From Myxococcaceae bacterium (lineage in GTDB: Bacteria > Myxococcota > Myxococcia > Myxococcales > Myxococcaceae): a DNA stretch of 64,000 nt. The DNA lies in the NCBI GenBank assembly GCA_017881265.1, contig JADGRA010000023.1, positions 1 through 64,000 on the forward strand. Direction: 5' to 3'. Each line of letters opens with the position of its first letter. Position 1 is the stretch's first letter. Positions 45,437-54,470 of the stretch are shown here, in pieces. The position numbers and the translations under genes are program-made. The notes beneath the pieces were generated by a model, which worked only from the letters and a program-made list of their open reading frames with translations, did not search any database and was not told the origin of the DNA.

Positions 45437-46541
45437 TCAGTTCGGGAATGGACGCGGCCGGGGCCAGCTGGACGGCCTTGAGGAGGGCCATCTCCAGGGC
45501 CAGCCGCGGCTGTGCCGCCCGTCCCACGTCCCACACCGCGCCATGCACCACGTCAAACAGACGCGCCAGCTGCGCCCCGTCCGCCTCCGCCGCCAGCTTC
45601 CGCACGGCCTGCTGCTCGGCGTCGGCCAGCTCCTCGGGCGCTGCCCCGGTGGCCAGCGTGACCAGGACATGGCGCAGCTGCAGCGCCACCTCCTCCGCCA
45701 GCCGCTTCAAGTCCACGCCCTTCACGTGGCTGTCTTCCACCAGGCGCAACAGGGCGGCCGGGTCCCGGTGCACCAGGCCCTCGGCGAAGCCCTGCACCAC
45801 CGTCCGGTCGATGGCCCCCAGGGCCTCGGCCACCGCTTCGTCTGAGGCGCCCGGCCCGGCGGCGGACAGCACCTGGTCGAGCAGCGAGAGGGCGTCGCGC
45901 ATCCCGCCCTCCGCCTGTCGGACGATGAGGGCCAGCGCGGTGTCGGACAGGGCGGCCTTCTCGGCCGCCGCAATCTGCTTGAGGCGCTCCAGCATCCGTG
46001 CGGCCGGGATGCGCCGGAAGTTGTGGCGCTGGCAGCGGGAGAGGATGGTGTCCGGCAGCTTGTGCGGTTCCGTCGTCGCGAAGATGAACTTCACGTGCGG
46101 CGGCGGCTCCTCCAGCGTCTTGAGGAGGGCGTTGAAGGCCGCGCCGGACAGCATGTGCACTTCGTCGATGATGTAGATTTTGTTCCGGTCACGCTGCGGG
46201 AGGTACTTCGCGTTCTCGCGAATCTCCCGGACGTTCTCCACGCCGTTGTTGGACGCGCCGTCAATCTCCGCCACGTCCACGCTGGTGCCGGCCGTAATCT
46301 CCACGCACGGCGCGCACTTTCCGCAGGGCGTGGCGGTGGGGCCATTCACGCAGTTGAGAGCCTTGGCCAGCAGGCGGGCGGCGGTGGTTTTGCCGACGCC
46401 GCGGGGTCCGCAGAAGAGGTAGGCGTGGGCCACGCGGTCCTGCGCGATGGCGTTGGCCAACGTGCGGACGACATGTTCCTGGCCCGTCATGTCCTCGAAG
46501 CTCTGAGGGCGCCACTTGCGTGCGAGGACGAGGTAACCCAT
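45333..46541 (-). CDS. dnaX: DNA polymerase III subunit gamma/tau (ATPase part)
   Basis: 402 residues holding the AAA+ clamp-loader module: Walker A in GPRGVGKTTAARLL, a C4 zinc site between residues about 65 and 79 (CVNG...CGKC..C), Walker B with IIDEVHML, sensor 1 with FATTE and the arginine-finger SRCQRH. Domain III follows (KLAAEADGAQLARLFDVVHG). The frame then ends at 45333 in a Pro-rich linker, giving a gamma-like product without the tau C-terminus. The next gene is ybaB. Confidence 0.95.
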   Translation of the reverse strand: MGYLVLARKWRPQSFEDMTGQEHVVRTLANAIAQDRVAHAYLFCGPRGVGKTTAARLLAKALNCVNGPTATPCGKCAPCVEITAGTSVDVAEIDGASNNGVENVREIRENAKYLPQRDRNKIYIIDEVHMLSGAAFNALLKTLEEPPPHVKFIFATTEPHKLPDTILSRCQRHNFRRIPAARMLERLKQIAAAEKAALSDTALALIVRQAEGGMRDALSLLDQVLSAAGPGASDEAVAEALGAIDRTVVQGFAEGLVHRDPAALLRLVEDSHVKGVDLKRLAEEVALQLRHVLVTLATGAAPEELADAEQQAVRKLAAEADGAQLARLFDVVHGAVWDVGRAAQPRLALEMALLKAVQLAPAASIPELIARVEKLAGAGGLEPARKAAGAPGGRSAPAPFRV

Positions 46542-46617
46542 GGGGGGGTTGCCACCATAACAGCCTCCTCCTCGCCTGGCCGCGCGGCGATAGAGTCCCC
46601 AAGTAGCGCCAAAGCCC

Positions 46618-48003
46618 TTGCTCTCCCCGCTCGCCCGCTCAGCGTCAGCCGCCGTCCGAGCGCGGGCGCCCCTGTTGGCCGCGCTGGCCCTGGGCGCGCT
46701 TCCCGCCGTGCTGGCGGTGGCCCAGCTGGGCCGGCTCCACCCGGATGAGGTGTACCAGTCGCTGGAGCCGGCCTTCTACCGCGTGCACGGCTACGGCGTC
46801 CTGGCCTGGGAGTGGCGCTCCGGCCTTCGCAACTGGGCCGTGCCGCTGGCCCTGTCCGGCCTCTTCCGCGCCGCCGGGGCGCTTGGCCTTGAGGACCCCT
46901 GGACGCTGCGTGGTCTGGTCGGCGTTCCCCTGGCGCTGCTGCACGCCGCCGCGCTGCTGGCGGCCTTCCGGCTGGGCAGCCGCCAGTCGCGGCTGGCCGG
47001 CTGGACGTCCCTCCTCGGACTGGGGCTGCTTCCCATGGCGTGGGCCTACGCCGGCCGGACGCTGAGCGAGTCGCTCTCCGCAGCAGCCCTGGTGCTGGCC
47101 GCGGATGCGCTGGACCGCCCACGCCCGCGCGCGACAGGGGGTGGCGTCGCCCTCGGCCTTTCGGTGGTGGCCCGCTATGGCAGCGCCCCGGCCGTGCTGG
47201 GGGCGCTGGCCTGGCTGGCCGGCTGCCGCCGCTGGTGCGCGCTGCTTTTGGTAGTGGCCGGCGGGGCGGCGGTGGCCGCGCTGCTGGGGGCCCTGGACTA
47301 CGTCAGCTGGGGTGCGCCGTTTCACTCCCTCGTCGCGTGGACGAACTTCAACGTCCTGTCCGGGGGGGCCGCGCAGGCCTTCGGCGTGGAAGGGCCGGGC
47401 TTCTACGTCTCTCTGCTGCTGCGCCTTCTGCCGCTGTGGGTGTGGCCGCTTCTCCTCTATGGCCTTCTACGGCCGGCGTCCGGACGCCCGCGGGTGGGTG
47501 TGGCGCTGGCCATGGCGGCGGTGTCCCTGGGCGCGCTTCTGGCCACCCCGCACAAGGAGGAGCGCTTCCTGTACCCGGTGGTGGTGCTGTTCGTCCTCGA
47601 AGCCGCCCCGGCCCTGGGGCGCCTGCTTGGGGCGCTGCCCCGCGCCGCGGCCTTCGGCCTTCTGACGCTGGCCCTTCTGGCTAGCCTTGTCGCGCGGCCC
47701 ACCACCATCGACGCCCGGGGCGACCAGTTTCGCGCGCTGGTGCGGGCCACCCGGCCCGACGGCGTCACCGGACTCCTCATCGTGAATGAAGGGCTGTGGG
47801 GCAGCGGCGGCTTCTTCTACGTGGGCAAGCGCATTCCGTGGCTCACCTGCGACTGGCCCCAGGACGGCAACTTCCGGCTGGCCATGGGAGACAGGCGCTT
47901 CAACCGGGCCATTACGTTTGAGGGCCGCGCCCTGGAGGCCTTGCAGGCCGCCGGCTTCCACGTGACGGAGACGGTGGGCCGGGAGACGGTGCTGGCCCGC
48001 TGA
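46618..48003 (+). CDS. GT22-like (Alg9/PIG-B type) mannosyltransferase
   Basis: 461 residues with about ten transmembrane helices. The first loop carries LHPDEVYQSLEPAF, matching the acidic HxDE loop of GT-C fold GT22 enzymes (yeast Alg9/Gpi10). A later HKEERFLYPVVVLF matches the HKEERF signature of that family. GT22 enzymes transfer mannose from a polyprenyl carrier. Bacterial members are sporadic; the acceptor is unknown, and a lipid or surface glycan is likely. The TTG start is at 46618. It lies divergently beside dnaX and is not part of the ancestral serS-recR gene order. Confidence 0.78.
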   Translation: MLSPLARSASAAVRARAPLLAALALGALPAVLAVAQLGRLHPDEVYQSLEPAFYRVHGYGVLAWEWRSGLRNWAVPLALSGLFRAAGALGLEDPWTLRGLVGVPLALLHAAALLAAFRLGSRQSRLAGWTSLLGLGLLPMAWAYAGRTLSESLSAAALVLAADALDRPRPRATGGGVALGLSVVARYGSAPAVLGALAWLAGCRRWCALLLVVAGGAAVAALLGALDYVSWGAPFHSLVAWTNFNVLSGGAAQAFGVEGPGFYVSLLLRLLPLWVWPLLLYGLLRPASGRPRVGVALAMAAVSLGALLATPHKEERFLYPVVVLFVLEAAPALGRLLGALPRAAAFGLLTLALLASLVARPTTIDARGDQFRALVRATRPDGVTGLLIVNEGLWGSGGFFYVGKRIPWLTCDWPQDGNFRLAMGDRRFNRAITFEGRALEALQAAGFHVTETVGRETVLAR

Positions 48004-48004
48004 C

Positions 48005-48027
48005 GCCCGCCCCCCTGGGGGGTGGGC
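48005..48027. terminator. GC-rich hairpin between convergent genes
   Basis: The near-perfect inverted repeat GCCCGCCCCCCTGGGGGGTG and its complement lies between the ends of the mannosyltransferase gene and chrA, which converge here. It lacks a T run on either side, so it may be an attenuated or factor-dependent bidirectional terminator. Confidence 0.45.
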
Positions 48028-48033
48028 GGCCCG

Positions 48034-49206
48034 TCAGCCAAGGTGGGCACGCCCAAGGCCCACCAGGGCCGCACCCAGCACCACCCAGCTGCCATTCACC
48101 TTGCCGAAAAGAAGCAGGCCGAGTGCGGCGGCGCCCATGAGCGCGGACGGCACGTCCACCAGCGCGGCGCGCCCCAGCACCAGCGTCACGTGGGCCATCA
48201 GCGCCAGGGAGGCGGCGTTGATGCCGTCCAGGACGGCGCGGGCCCGGGCGTCCGCGCGTAGCCGCACCAGCAGCCCGCCACTCGCCCAGACGCCCACGAA
48301 GGCGGGCAGGAAGACGGCCAGGGTGGCCACCGCCGCACCGGCGGGCCCCCGCAGCAGAAACCCTATAAAGGTGGCCGTGGTGAAGACGGGCCCCGGCGTC
48401 ACCTGGCCCACCGCCACCGCGTCCAGCAGCTGCGGCGTGGTGAGCCAGTGCAGGCGGTCCACCAGGTCCGCTTGCAGGAAGGCCACCAGCACGTAGCCGC
48501 TGCCCAGCACCACCGCGCCAATTTTCAAAAAGGCGAGGAAGAGGGGCAGAAGGCCCACCGCGGTGGTCGTCGCGGCAAAAAGCCAGAGGGGCGGGACCAC
48601 GGCGGCCGCCGGGGTCCCCCGCTTGGACAGAAGCAACAGCGCCACCAGGCCGGTGGCGGCCAGCACCAGCAGCGGGTTGGTGCCGGCCAGGGCGAGCGCC
48701 AGGGCGAGCGCGAAGAGGGCCCAGTCCACGGCCGCCCGCAGCGTGCTGCGGGCGAGCGGCAGGACGGCCGTGGCCACCAGCGCCACCACCACCGGCTGCA
48801 CGCTGGCCAGCACGGCCTGGGTGTCCGGGCGCAGGCCGAAGCGGACGTAAAGGGCGGCCAGGGCACCCACCAGCAGGGCCGCGGGGAGGATGAAGCACGC
48901 CCCAGCCAACAGAAGGCCCGCCCGGCCGGCCCGGGCGCGGCCCAGCTGCATGGCCACCTCGGTGGAGGTGGGCCCAGGAAGCAGGTTGGCCAGAGAGAGG
49001 AAGTCGACGAAGGTGCGCTCGTCCACCCAGGCCCGGCGGCGCACCAATTCCTCCCGCATCAAGGCCAGGTGGGCCAGCGGGCCGCCGAAGGCGGTGGCGC
49101 CGAGGCGGAGGAAGACGGCCGCGACCTCGGCCAGCCGGGCCCGTGCCGCAGGCCTCTCCTCGGGAGGGGACGGCAGGGGAGACAGGGCTTGGCCTCCGGA
49201 CGTCAC
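48034..49206 (-). CDS. chrA: Chromate transport protein
   Basis: About 390 residues. It contains two copies of the chromate-transporter domain: FLRLGATAFGGPLAHLALM near 30 with NLLPGPTSTEVAMQLG near 75, and LKIGAVVLGSGYVLVAFLQ near 215 with AVGQVTPGPVFTTATFIGF near 260. The family exports chromate or other anions. The GTG at 49206 is preferred because the ATG at 49233 lies inside the SRP RNA; the true start is not certain. It sits between SRP RNA and the mannosyltransferase, inserted into an otherwise conserved gene order. Confidence 0.85.
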   Translation of the reverse strand: MTSGGQALSPLPSPPEERPAARARLAEVAAVFLRLGATAFGGPLAHLALMREELVRRRAWVDERTFVDFLSLANLLPGPTSTEVAMQLGRARAGRAGLLLAGACFILPAALLVGALAALYVRFGLRPDTQAVLASVQPVVVALVATAVLPLARSTLRAAVDWALFALALALALAGTNPLLVLAATGLVALLLLSKRGTPAAAVVPPLWLFAATTTAVGLLPLFLAFLKIGAVVLGSGYVLVAFLQADLVDRLHWLTTPQLLDAVAVGQVTPGPVFTTATFIGFLLRGPAGAAVATLAVFLPAFVGVWASGGLLVRLRADARARAVLDGINAASLALMAHVTLVLGRAALVDVPSALMGAAALGLLLFGKVNGSWVVLGAALVGLGRAHLG

Positions 49207-49222
49207 CGACGTGAATGGGAAC

Positions 49223-49302
49223 GGCCGGGACACACGCGGTGGTGCGCTACCGTTGCTTCCTTCCGGACCTGGCGGGGTTCACGTCCCCGCGTCGTCCCGG
49301 CC
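49223..49302 (-). ncRNA. ffs: Signal recognition particle RNA (4.5S)
   Basis: On the minus strand the sequence has complementary ends (GGCCGGGAC and GTCCCGGCC), inner stems and the diagnostic SRP domain IV loop CCAGGTCCGGAAGGAAGCA. This is the short bacterial SRP RNA that binds Ffh and guides membrane proteins to SecYEG. Flanking nucleotides may extend the transcript a few bases. It lies between tRNA-Ser(GGA) and chrA, and in the conserved order upstream of dnaX. Confidence 0.95.
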
Positions 49303-49329
49303 ACAAAGTGCTTGTCCTTCTTTACCAGT

Positions 49330-49416
49330 CGGAGAGGGAGGGATTCGAACCCTCGATACCCTTTCAGGTATACACGCGTTCCAGGCGTGCGCCTTCAGCC
49401 GCTCGGCCACCTCTCC
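49330..49416 (-). tRNA. tRNA-Ser (GGA)
   Basis: A class II tRNA on the minus strand with acceptor stem GGAGAGG/CCTCTCC, anticodon loop CTGGAAC (anticodon GGA), a long variable arm, T loop GTTCGAATCC and discriminator G. It reads UCC and UCU codons. No CCA is encoded. Confidence 0.95.
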
Positions 49417-49495
49417 AGCAAATGTCCCGCTGCAGGCGAGGCCAGCCCTTGGCCTTCTGCAGCGACCAACCCCTCTTTCCACAAAACGACTGCGA

Positions 49496-49582
49496 CGGAG
49501 AGCGTAGGATTCGAACCTACGGTACCGTTGCCGGTACGCCTGATTTCGAGTCAGGTGCCTTCGACCACTCGGCCAGCTCTCC
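49496..49582 (-). tRNA. tRNA-Ser (CGA)
   Basis: A class II tRNA on the minus strand with acceptor stem GGAGAGC/GCTCTCC, anticodon loop CTCGAAA (anticodon CGA), a long variable arm, T loop GTTCGAATCC and discriminator G. It reads UCG. No CCA is encoded. Confidence 0.95.
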
Positions 49583-49928
49583 AAAGGCCCCGTTCCGCGG
49601 CCTCCTCTTGCGGCCCGCGTGGCTACCATACCTGTGCCCGAAAGCGAGAGGACCCAAAGCTCCCGGCGCCGACGCGAAGCCCCGTGGAGGCGGGCCGGCA
49701 GGGAAGCGTGGTGCCGGCCCCCCGGCCTCCGCGGAGAACAACACTCCCGCCGCGTACCGGATTTTCTGGTGCTACGGACTCGACGAGTTAGCGGGGACTG
49801 GCAAGCAGACCAAGCGCACCCCAGTCAGCAGCGTCCTGGCAATCACGCCACATCCGTAAGTCGTCCGGCCCTCGACACCCCGGAGTGGAGTCGCTCCGTT
49901 TGCGTGCAACTGCGTCGGACCCGGAAGC
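49583..49928. other. Intergenic stretch, no gene seen
   Basis: About 345 bp between tRNA-Ser(CGA) and the end of tadA. Both strands give short, low-quality frames. Part near 49765-49860 is less GC-rich than its surroundings but contains no recognisable gene, terminator or repeat. Confidence 0.5.
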
Positions 49929-50402
49929 CTAGTCTTCGCCCCGGCGGAGCCCGGTGAAGAAGCGCTTCAAGAGCTCGGCACAGGCCTCGGCGGCGACGCC
50001 GCCACTCTTCTCGAAGCGGTGGTTGTGGGCGGCGGCCGTCATGTCGAGGAGGCCCCCGAGGGCACCGGCCTTCGGACTGCTCGCCCCCCATACGACTCTG
50101 GCAGCGCGCGCCGCCAGCATGGCGCCCACGCACATGCTGCAAGGTTCAAGGGTGACGTACAGCGTCACCCCGGTGAGGCGCCAACGCCCGAGGGCGCGCA
50201 CGGCGTGAGCGAGCGCCTCCATCTCGGCGTGGGCGAACGGGTCATTGGCCGTCTCCCGGCGGTTGCGGCCGCGGCCAACGGCCACCCCGTCGTGCACGGC
50301 CACCGCGCCCACCGGGACCTCTCCCTCCAGGCCGGCCTCCTCGGCCAGCGCGATCGCCTCGTGCATCCAGCGTACGTCCGTGTCCGGGGTGGGCAATGGC
50401 AC
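49929..50402 (-). CDS. tadA: tRNA adenosine-34 deaminase
   Basis: About 157 residues from GTG 50402, or 145 from ATG 50366. The deaminase signature is HAEMEAL (catalytic His and Glu) plus the zinc-binding PCSMC. GEVPVGAVAV near 26 and GAMLAARAARVVWGA complete the fold. TadA converts A34 to inosine in tRNA-Arg(ACG), letting it read CGU, CGC and CGA. The 3' half of a tRNA-Arg(ACG) copy lies about 35 bp upstream at 50436, and the intact tRNA is at 54612. Before the island inserted, enzyme and substrate tRNA were probably neighbours. Confidence 0.93.
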   Translation of the reverse strand: MPLPTPDTDVRWMHEAIALAEEAGLEGEVPVGAVAVHDGVAVGRGRNRRETANDPFAHAEMEALAHAVRALGRWRLTGVTLYVTLEPCSMCVGAMLAARAARVVWGASSPKAGALGGLLDMTAAAHNHRFEKSGGVAAEACAELLKRFFTGLRRGED

Positions 50403-50435
50403 GGGCTTCGTGGTTTCGGGGGGCGGGGGGGAATG

Positions 50436-50478
50436 GCGCGCCCCAGAGGATTTGAACCTCTGGCCTTCGGATTCGTAG
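50436..50478 (-). repeat. Duplicated 3' half of tRNA-Arg(ACG), left att-like end
   Basis: This 43-bp segment matches 54611-54653 at 42 of 43 positions in the same orientation. It covers the acceptor 3' strand, T arm, variable region and anticodon arm up to the anticodon, and then diverges completely. Such a partial copy at the far side of foreign DNA is the expected product of site-specific integration into a tRNA gene. Confidence 0.85.
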
Positions 50479-50748
50479 GCCAGGCGGACCGTCGGGCACA
50501 ACAGGCGAGTCAGTATAACCACCGTCCGCGGCCCCAGTTTTCCTTGAGGTTTGCGGCAACCGCCACCGCCCATCGCCGCCGCGGTTGCCAGCAACGCCAG
50601 CGGTACAGCACCGTGGGAGCCACTCAGCTGGCCCGGCCCTTCAACGGGCGCGGCAAGCGGCGCCGGCGGATTCCACCCGGACGTTACTGCCTGCGTAGTG
50701 CGTCGGGCCCGTGGCGCTGCCCGGTGCCACTCTCCTCGCGGCCGCGGG

Positions 50749-50949
50749 TCAGGGCTCATCCAGAGGCGGCCCCACCAACTCCCCAGTCGCCGGGTCCACG
50801 GCGTACCTGACCACCCTGCCGCCGTCGCGCGGCTGAAGCAGGACGAAGTGAACGCTGCCGGCCGTGTCCACGTCCCTGGCAACGATGACCCCATCGGGCG
50901 CCGGCACCCGGCAACGGATTCGCACCAGCTTCAGTACGTCGCCGTCCAC
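50749..50949 (-). CDS. Small hypothetical protein in the island
   Basis: 66 residues from a GTG start. The translation is protein-like: a mixed alpha/beta pattern with VLKLVRIRCRVPAPDGVIVA, a strand HFVLLQP and an acidic Pro-containing tail (DPATGELVGPPLDEP). No family is recognised. No strong ribosome binding site precedes the GTG. Confidence 0.4.
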   Translation of the reverse strand: MDGDVLKLVRIRCRVPAPDGVIVARDVDTAGSVHFVLLQPRDGGRVVRYAVDPATGELVGPPLDEP

Positions 50950-51039
50950 TCAGGCGGCCCTAACCTTCTCGGTTCTTGCCGCGGGCACGACCGTCAGCTG
51001 TGCCACCCCGGTCGTTGTCATCATTGTCTACCCCTCCGT

Positions 51040-51456
51040 TCAAGCCGGGCCGGTGGAAAGGCCCAGGGCTCGGGTTGCGCCGACGACCATTCGGGTCAGT
51101 TCGCCAAGGTCGATCGGCTTCTGCGCCCGACCGGCCACCATTGGATGACCGGCTGCGACGCGCTCGACGGTATGGTGGGCCGAAACCAGCACGACGCGGA
51201 TAGTGGCGGCGCGCGGACTCTTCGAAAGCTCTCGCAGCAATCCTTCGCCAGTGACCCGAGGCATCCTCAAATCCAGCAGAACCACCAGCGGCGCGGTCCA
51301 ACTGCCGACGAACTCCAACGCTTCGAAGGCGTCCGCTGCTGTGGCCACTGAATAGCCGAGCTCCTCGAACTTTTCTCTGAGGAAGGCGCTGAAGAAGGCC
51401 TCGTCATCTACGACGAGGAGCTGCGCACCATCCGTTCGTTGCTCGGCTCCAGCCAT
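51040..51456 (-). CDS. Single-domain response regulator
   Basis: 138 residues consisting of one receiver domain. It has the acidic pocket VVDDEAF near 14-20, the phosphoacceptor Asp in VVLLDLRMP near 61, the Thr/Ser-type position in VVLVSAHH, and Lys in AQKPIDLGEL near 112. No output domain follows, so it works as a CheY-like signal protein. No histidine kinase is nearby. The ATG at 51456 starts just before the receiver; residues upstream in the same frame look noncoding. Confidence 0.82.
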   Translation of the reverse strand: MAGAEQRTDGAQLLVVDDEAFFSAFLREKFEELGYSVATAADAFEALEFVGSWTAPLVVLLDLRMPRVTGEGLLRELSKSPRAATIRVVLVSAHHTVERVAAGHPMVAGRAQKPIDLGELTRMVVGATRALGLSTGPA

Positions 51457-51903
51457 TCGCCGACGAAAGGTGCCACGGGGCTCGCCTCCGCGGAAGCGGG
51501 GTCGCGACGACCCGGGCACAGTTCCACGGATGCGAAATTTCGAAGCCGTGGGGGCCGGCTTGGACTGCCAGCCCTGTCGTATGTTGGGGCAAGCGGGCAG
51601 GGGTCGCATGAGGCCAGTGATTGGTCTGGAGGCGACTCCAGCCGATGCCACTCCCACAACTGCCGTCGCGCGCCCCTACCTGCTTCTCCCAAGAGTGAGA
51701 CGCGCGAGCTGTTTCCGCAAGTCCTGTAGGCCACTGTAGCCCAGCGCCCAGGCCCGCCGATTGAGGCGCGCCGACTACAATCCACCGCGATTTCCCTCGG
51801 GTCGTGCCGCTGGCGGACGTTGAAGAGGCGAACGCGCGGGCGCTCCGGCCGGGCCGCAGGTGCCCGTCGTGACTACCTTTGCCGTCCGGGCGGAGGAGAT
51901 TCC

Positions 51904-52110
51904 ATGGCCGTGGAGTCCTACAGTCTGGAGTTGAAGCAGCTTCCGAGGCTCGGCCTGACCGGCCTGCTCCTCGGCTCCATCTGCATGGGCGGCCTTGGCT
52001 CCGGCACCGGCCTGGACGGCGTCATCGGAGGCCTGGTCCTCGGCGGCCTACTCGGCGTCGTCGGCTTTGCCGTGCACGTCGCCACGCTGTCGGCGGTCGT
52101 AAGGAAGTAG
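51904..52110 (+). CDS. Small Gly-rich membrane protein in the island
   Basis: 68 residues from ATG 51904 with a strong GGAGGAG ribosome binding site 6 bases upstream. A short polar N-terminus precedes a glycine-rich hydrophobic stretch (about 18-62) that could form two transmembrane helices with a GLGSGTGLDG turn. It ends in RK. No family is recognised. Confidence 0.65.
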   Translation: MAVESYSLELKQLPRLGLTGLLLGSICMGGLGSGTGLDGVIGGLVLGGLLGVVGFAVHVATLSAVVRK

Positions 52111-52166
52111 CGCACCCGCGGCCATCGGCGACCGGCCGCCCCCATCACTCTGTCCCTTCTAGCTTA

Positions 52167-52230
52167 CGGTCCCCTGGTCCGGAGGCTTCTCCTCTGAAAA
52201 CCAGGCCACTACAGCCAGCCTCTGCGGCTG
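52167..52230. repeat. 64-bp island repeat, copy A
   Basis: This segment matches 54471-54534 at 56 of 64 positions, with the shared core CTCTGAAAACCAGGCCACTA. It includes a short inverted pair (CCTGG / CCAGG) that could fold. On the minus strand both copies encode a similar short peptide, but neither frame is a convincing gene, so it is recorded as a dispersed repeat. Confidence 0.6.
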
Positions 52231-52382
52231 CAGACGCAGCGGGAGTGCGGAAACAGGGGCGTCCTGGAGCAGGTAAAAGCGGGCGGATAGCGGCATTTGC
52301 GGCCATTTCCCGGCCCTAGCCGGGCTCCTCGGCAACAGCAGGTGCCGCGGCCGGCATCTGGCTCTGGCGAGCCACTGTGAGA

Positions 52383-52532
52383 CTAAGAGGCGAGCGCGCG
52401 AACCCAGAAGCGCCACCCCGTCCAGACTGCTCCAGCAAGGACGATGACGCCAACGAGAAGCAGAAACGCTGCGAAGGCAGCGCCAACCTGCGCGAAAGTG
52501 CTTTGCTCGAGCCACCAGCTAACGAACTGCAT
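52383..52532 (-). CDS. Small one-helix membrane protein in the island
   Basis: 49 residues: a short N-terminus with two tryptophans, one hydrophobic helix (about 14-38, GAAFAAFLLLVGVIVLAGAV) and a basic C-terminus with WRFWVRA, consistent with an inner-membrane peptide. AAGGT lies immediately before the ATG. It resembles small stress or toxin-like membrane peptides only in size; no family is assigned. Confidence 0.4.
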   Translation of the reverse strand: MQFVSWWLEQSTFAQVGAAFAAFLLLVGVIVLAGAVWTGWRFWVRALAS

Positions 52533-53355
52533 ACCTTGTAAGGTAGTCCTGCGTGGAGGGCCGGGTAAGCGCCTCCCTGTCCCCACTTGAGCGCCCTGAA
52601 GCCGGATCCGGTGACGCAGTCCACCATCGCCCGGCCGGCGCTCGTGTCGCTGTCGCAGGGGGCGCGCCAGTGACCGCGCAATTACTGCCCAGGCACCCTG
52701 TTCCTCGCGAAGCAGGTGCCATTTCAGGTGTCTTGATTCGTCGCGGGAGAGCGCCCAAAGCGATACCGGCACCGGTCAGATGCTGCAGTCAATTTCGGAG
52801 ATTCGGGAGCCACTCTGCGGGCTGCAGGCCAGAGCGGAGTCCACACCGGCCGGTGCCAGGCATATCGAGAGCCGAGACCACGCCCTGATGGTCGCGGCCG
52901 CGGAGGCATCCGGCGTCACGCTGCTGGTGGCCGCTTTCCGTTCAGCTTCGGGCGCGGTCGATTTTCTCAGCAGCGTCCTCCGCGAACATCCACCACGAGT
53001 CGAACGGTCTTGGCTGTTCTGGTGGCCATGGGCGCATTCGCGGACTTAGGGCCGCCGCGGCCCCGGGCTCCACGCCCGCAGTCAGGGTTACGCGCGCGGG
53101 CCCGGCGCACCATTTTTTTCAAGTCGGGAGACGAGATGGAAGCCAGTGCTGTAGCAGTCGGGGCCAATGGGCCACCCCCGATGCAGGCTCCAGTCTCGTC
53201 CGGCCTGGTGCCCCTCCGCCCAGGGCATCGTCGGCCGGTAGTGGAGTGAGGACGAGCTGCGGGATGAGAGCGTCCGGATTCGGCGGTTTGCCGCCCTGCC
53301 GATGGGAAAGCTGGGCCACTACTTACCAACCCCATCACGCCCTACCTTGTCCACA
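52533..53355. other. Island stretch without a confident gene
   Basis: About 820 bp. A plus-strand frame at 52780-53049 gives 89 residues with a plausible central part (GVTLLVAAFRSASGAVDFLS), but it lacks a good ribosome binding site and its flanks look noncoding. The rest is Pro/Arg-rich in all frames. I see no repeat or RNA gene. Confidence 0.4.
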
Positions 53356-53604
53356 ATGGAAGCCCAAGTAGTCGAGGACAGGAAGAAGGCACAGCCGTGC
53401 GACTGTGGACACCCGGCGGGCCTGCACGGATTGGACGGGGTCGGCCCCTGCACGGCAGCCGGCTGCGGCTGTAGGGGCCTTGCGGTCACGGACGACGAGG
53501 TGGCCGCGGCCGACGGAAGCCGGCACGCTGTCCCGGTCGTTCGCTTCGGCCTCCGCGCGCTGAACGGGGACTCGCCGGTCGCTGGGACGCTCGGCGTACG
53601 TTAG
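53356..53604 (+). CDS. Small zinc-ribbon-like protein
   Basis: 82 residues from ATG 53356. The central CDCGHPAGLHGLDG and CTAAGCGC give the pattern CxCGHx4H...CxxxxCxC, the ligand layout of a small zinc-binding module. Acidic residues follow. I do not recognise a named family. It is one of the clearer genes of the island. Confidence 0.55.
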   Translation: MEAQVVEDRKKAQPCDCGHPAGLHGLDGVGPCTAAGCGCRGLAVTDDEVAAADGSRHAVPVVRFGLRALNGDSPVAGTLGVR

Positions 53605-54011
53605 ACGGGGTAGGCCGCTGAACAGCCTCGGGATGCGACTGTCGGGGCCCAGCGGCTGAGGACGACGAAGGCATGCCGGCGCCGAGCCCGTCCGTAGTGG
53701 TCCAAGTCTTCTAGCGTTGGCCCAGGCGCCTATTGAACGCGACGCTGCAGGCTCGCTCATGCCGCCGCCGCAACCGGACGACGGCTGCGCGGATGGCGGC
53801 CCCCTCCGCATGGGCCGCCAGCTGCTTCCCCAGGAGGTTGGCCAAGGGACCATCCGGGGCCCCGGTCTGCCCGCTCCGGCACCGCCATCGCGGCGAGCGG
53901 GGACAGGGACCTGGAGCGGCTGGGGCGGCACCGGGGTTCTTTTCGAGGCCCCAGCTTGCGGCTGGGGGTGGTCGTGGCCACCTTTCCAGGTTCAATGAAC
54001 GGAGACGCCAA
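53605..54011. other. Island stretch without a gene
   Basis: About 400 bp with only Arg/Pro/Gly-rich translations on both strands. A GGAG-containing ribosome binding site at its right end serves the small lipoprotein gene. No repeat or hairpin stands out. Confidence 0.45.
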
Positions 54012-54203
54012 ATGCGGAGATTGGTGATTGCCAGTTGTGTCGTAGCTGCTCTCGGGTGTTCGACCGCGAAGGAAGCGGCAGCGCCTCCCCCGGCCGCCCA
54101 GCCGGTGGTTGTTACGCCGCCGCCGGCCCAGCCGTCGACAGTCATCGTTACTACCCCCCAGGCTCCCCCTGCCAAGGTCATCGTAGTTCCCAACCCCAAC
54201 TAG
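54012..54203 (+). CDS. Small Pro-rich lipoprotein
   Basis: 63 residues from ATG 54012 with GGAG upstream. The signal peptide ends at AALGC (Cys near 16). The mature part is Pro/Ala/Val-rich with repeated VVVTPPPAQP-like and VIVTTPQAPP-like units and ends in NPN. Such short proteins are often outer-membrane lipoproteins of unknown role in myxobacteria. The 400 bp that follow hold only a copy of the 64-bp repeat. Confidence 0.65.
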   Translation: MRRLVIASCVVAALGCSTAKEAAAPPPAAQPVVVTPPPAQPSTVIVTTPQAPPAKVIVVPNPN

Positions 54204-54470
54204 ACGCGTAACTCTTGGTCCTCGCCGCCAACTGCCGGCGCTATGTAGTCGCCGCCACTCTCTGACGCTTTTCCACGTCTTGTGGCTATCGCCGACGCGC
54301 CAGAAACTCCGCCAGGTGCGCGGCGCAGCGGACGCGGGCCGGGCTCGGGCACCAGCGGCCAGGCCGGTCCTGGCAGACCAGCCGCGGCCGAGCCGCGCAC
54401 CCGCCTGCTCTGCTGCGATGCGCTGGTGGGGTTGGGGCCCGCGCCGGCTTCCCTGTCCCCGCGGAGCCGC

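Noticed and set aside
50436-50478. A complete tRNA-Arg gene
   Set aside because: Sequence beyond the anticodon diverges and no D arm or 5' acceptor strand is present, so it is only a 3' half copy.
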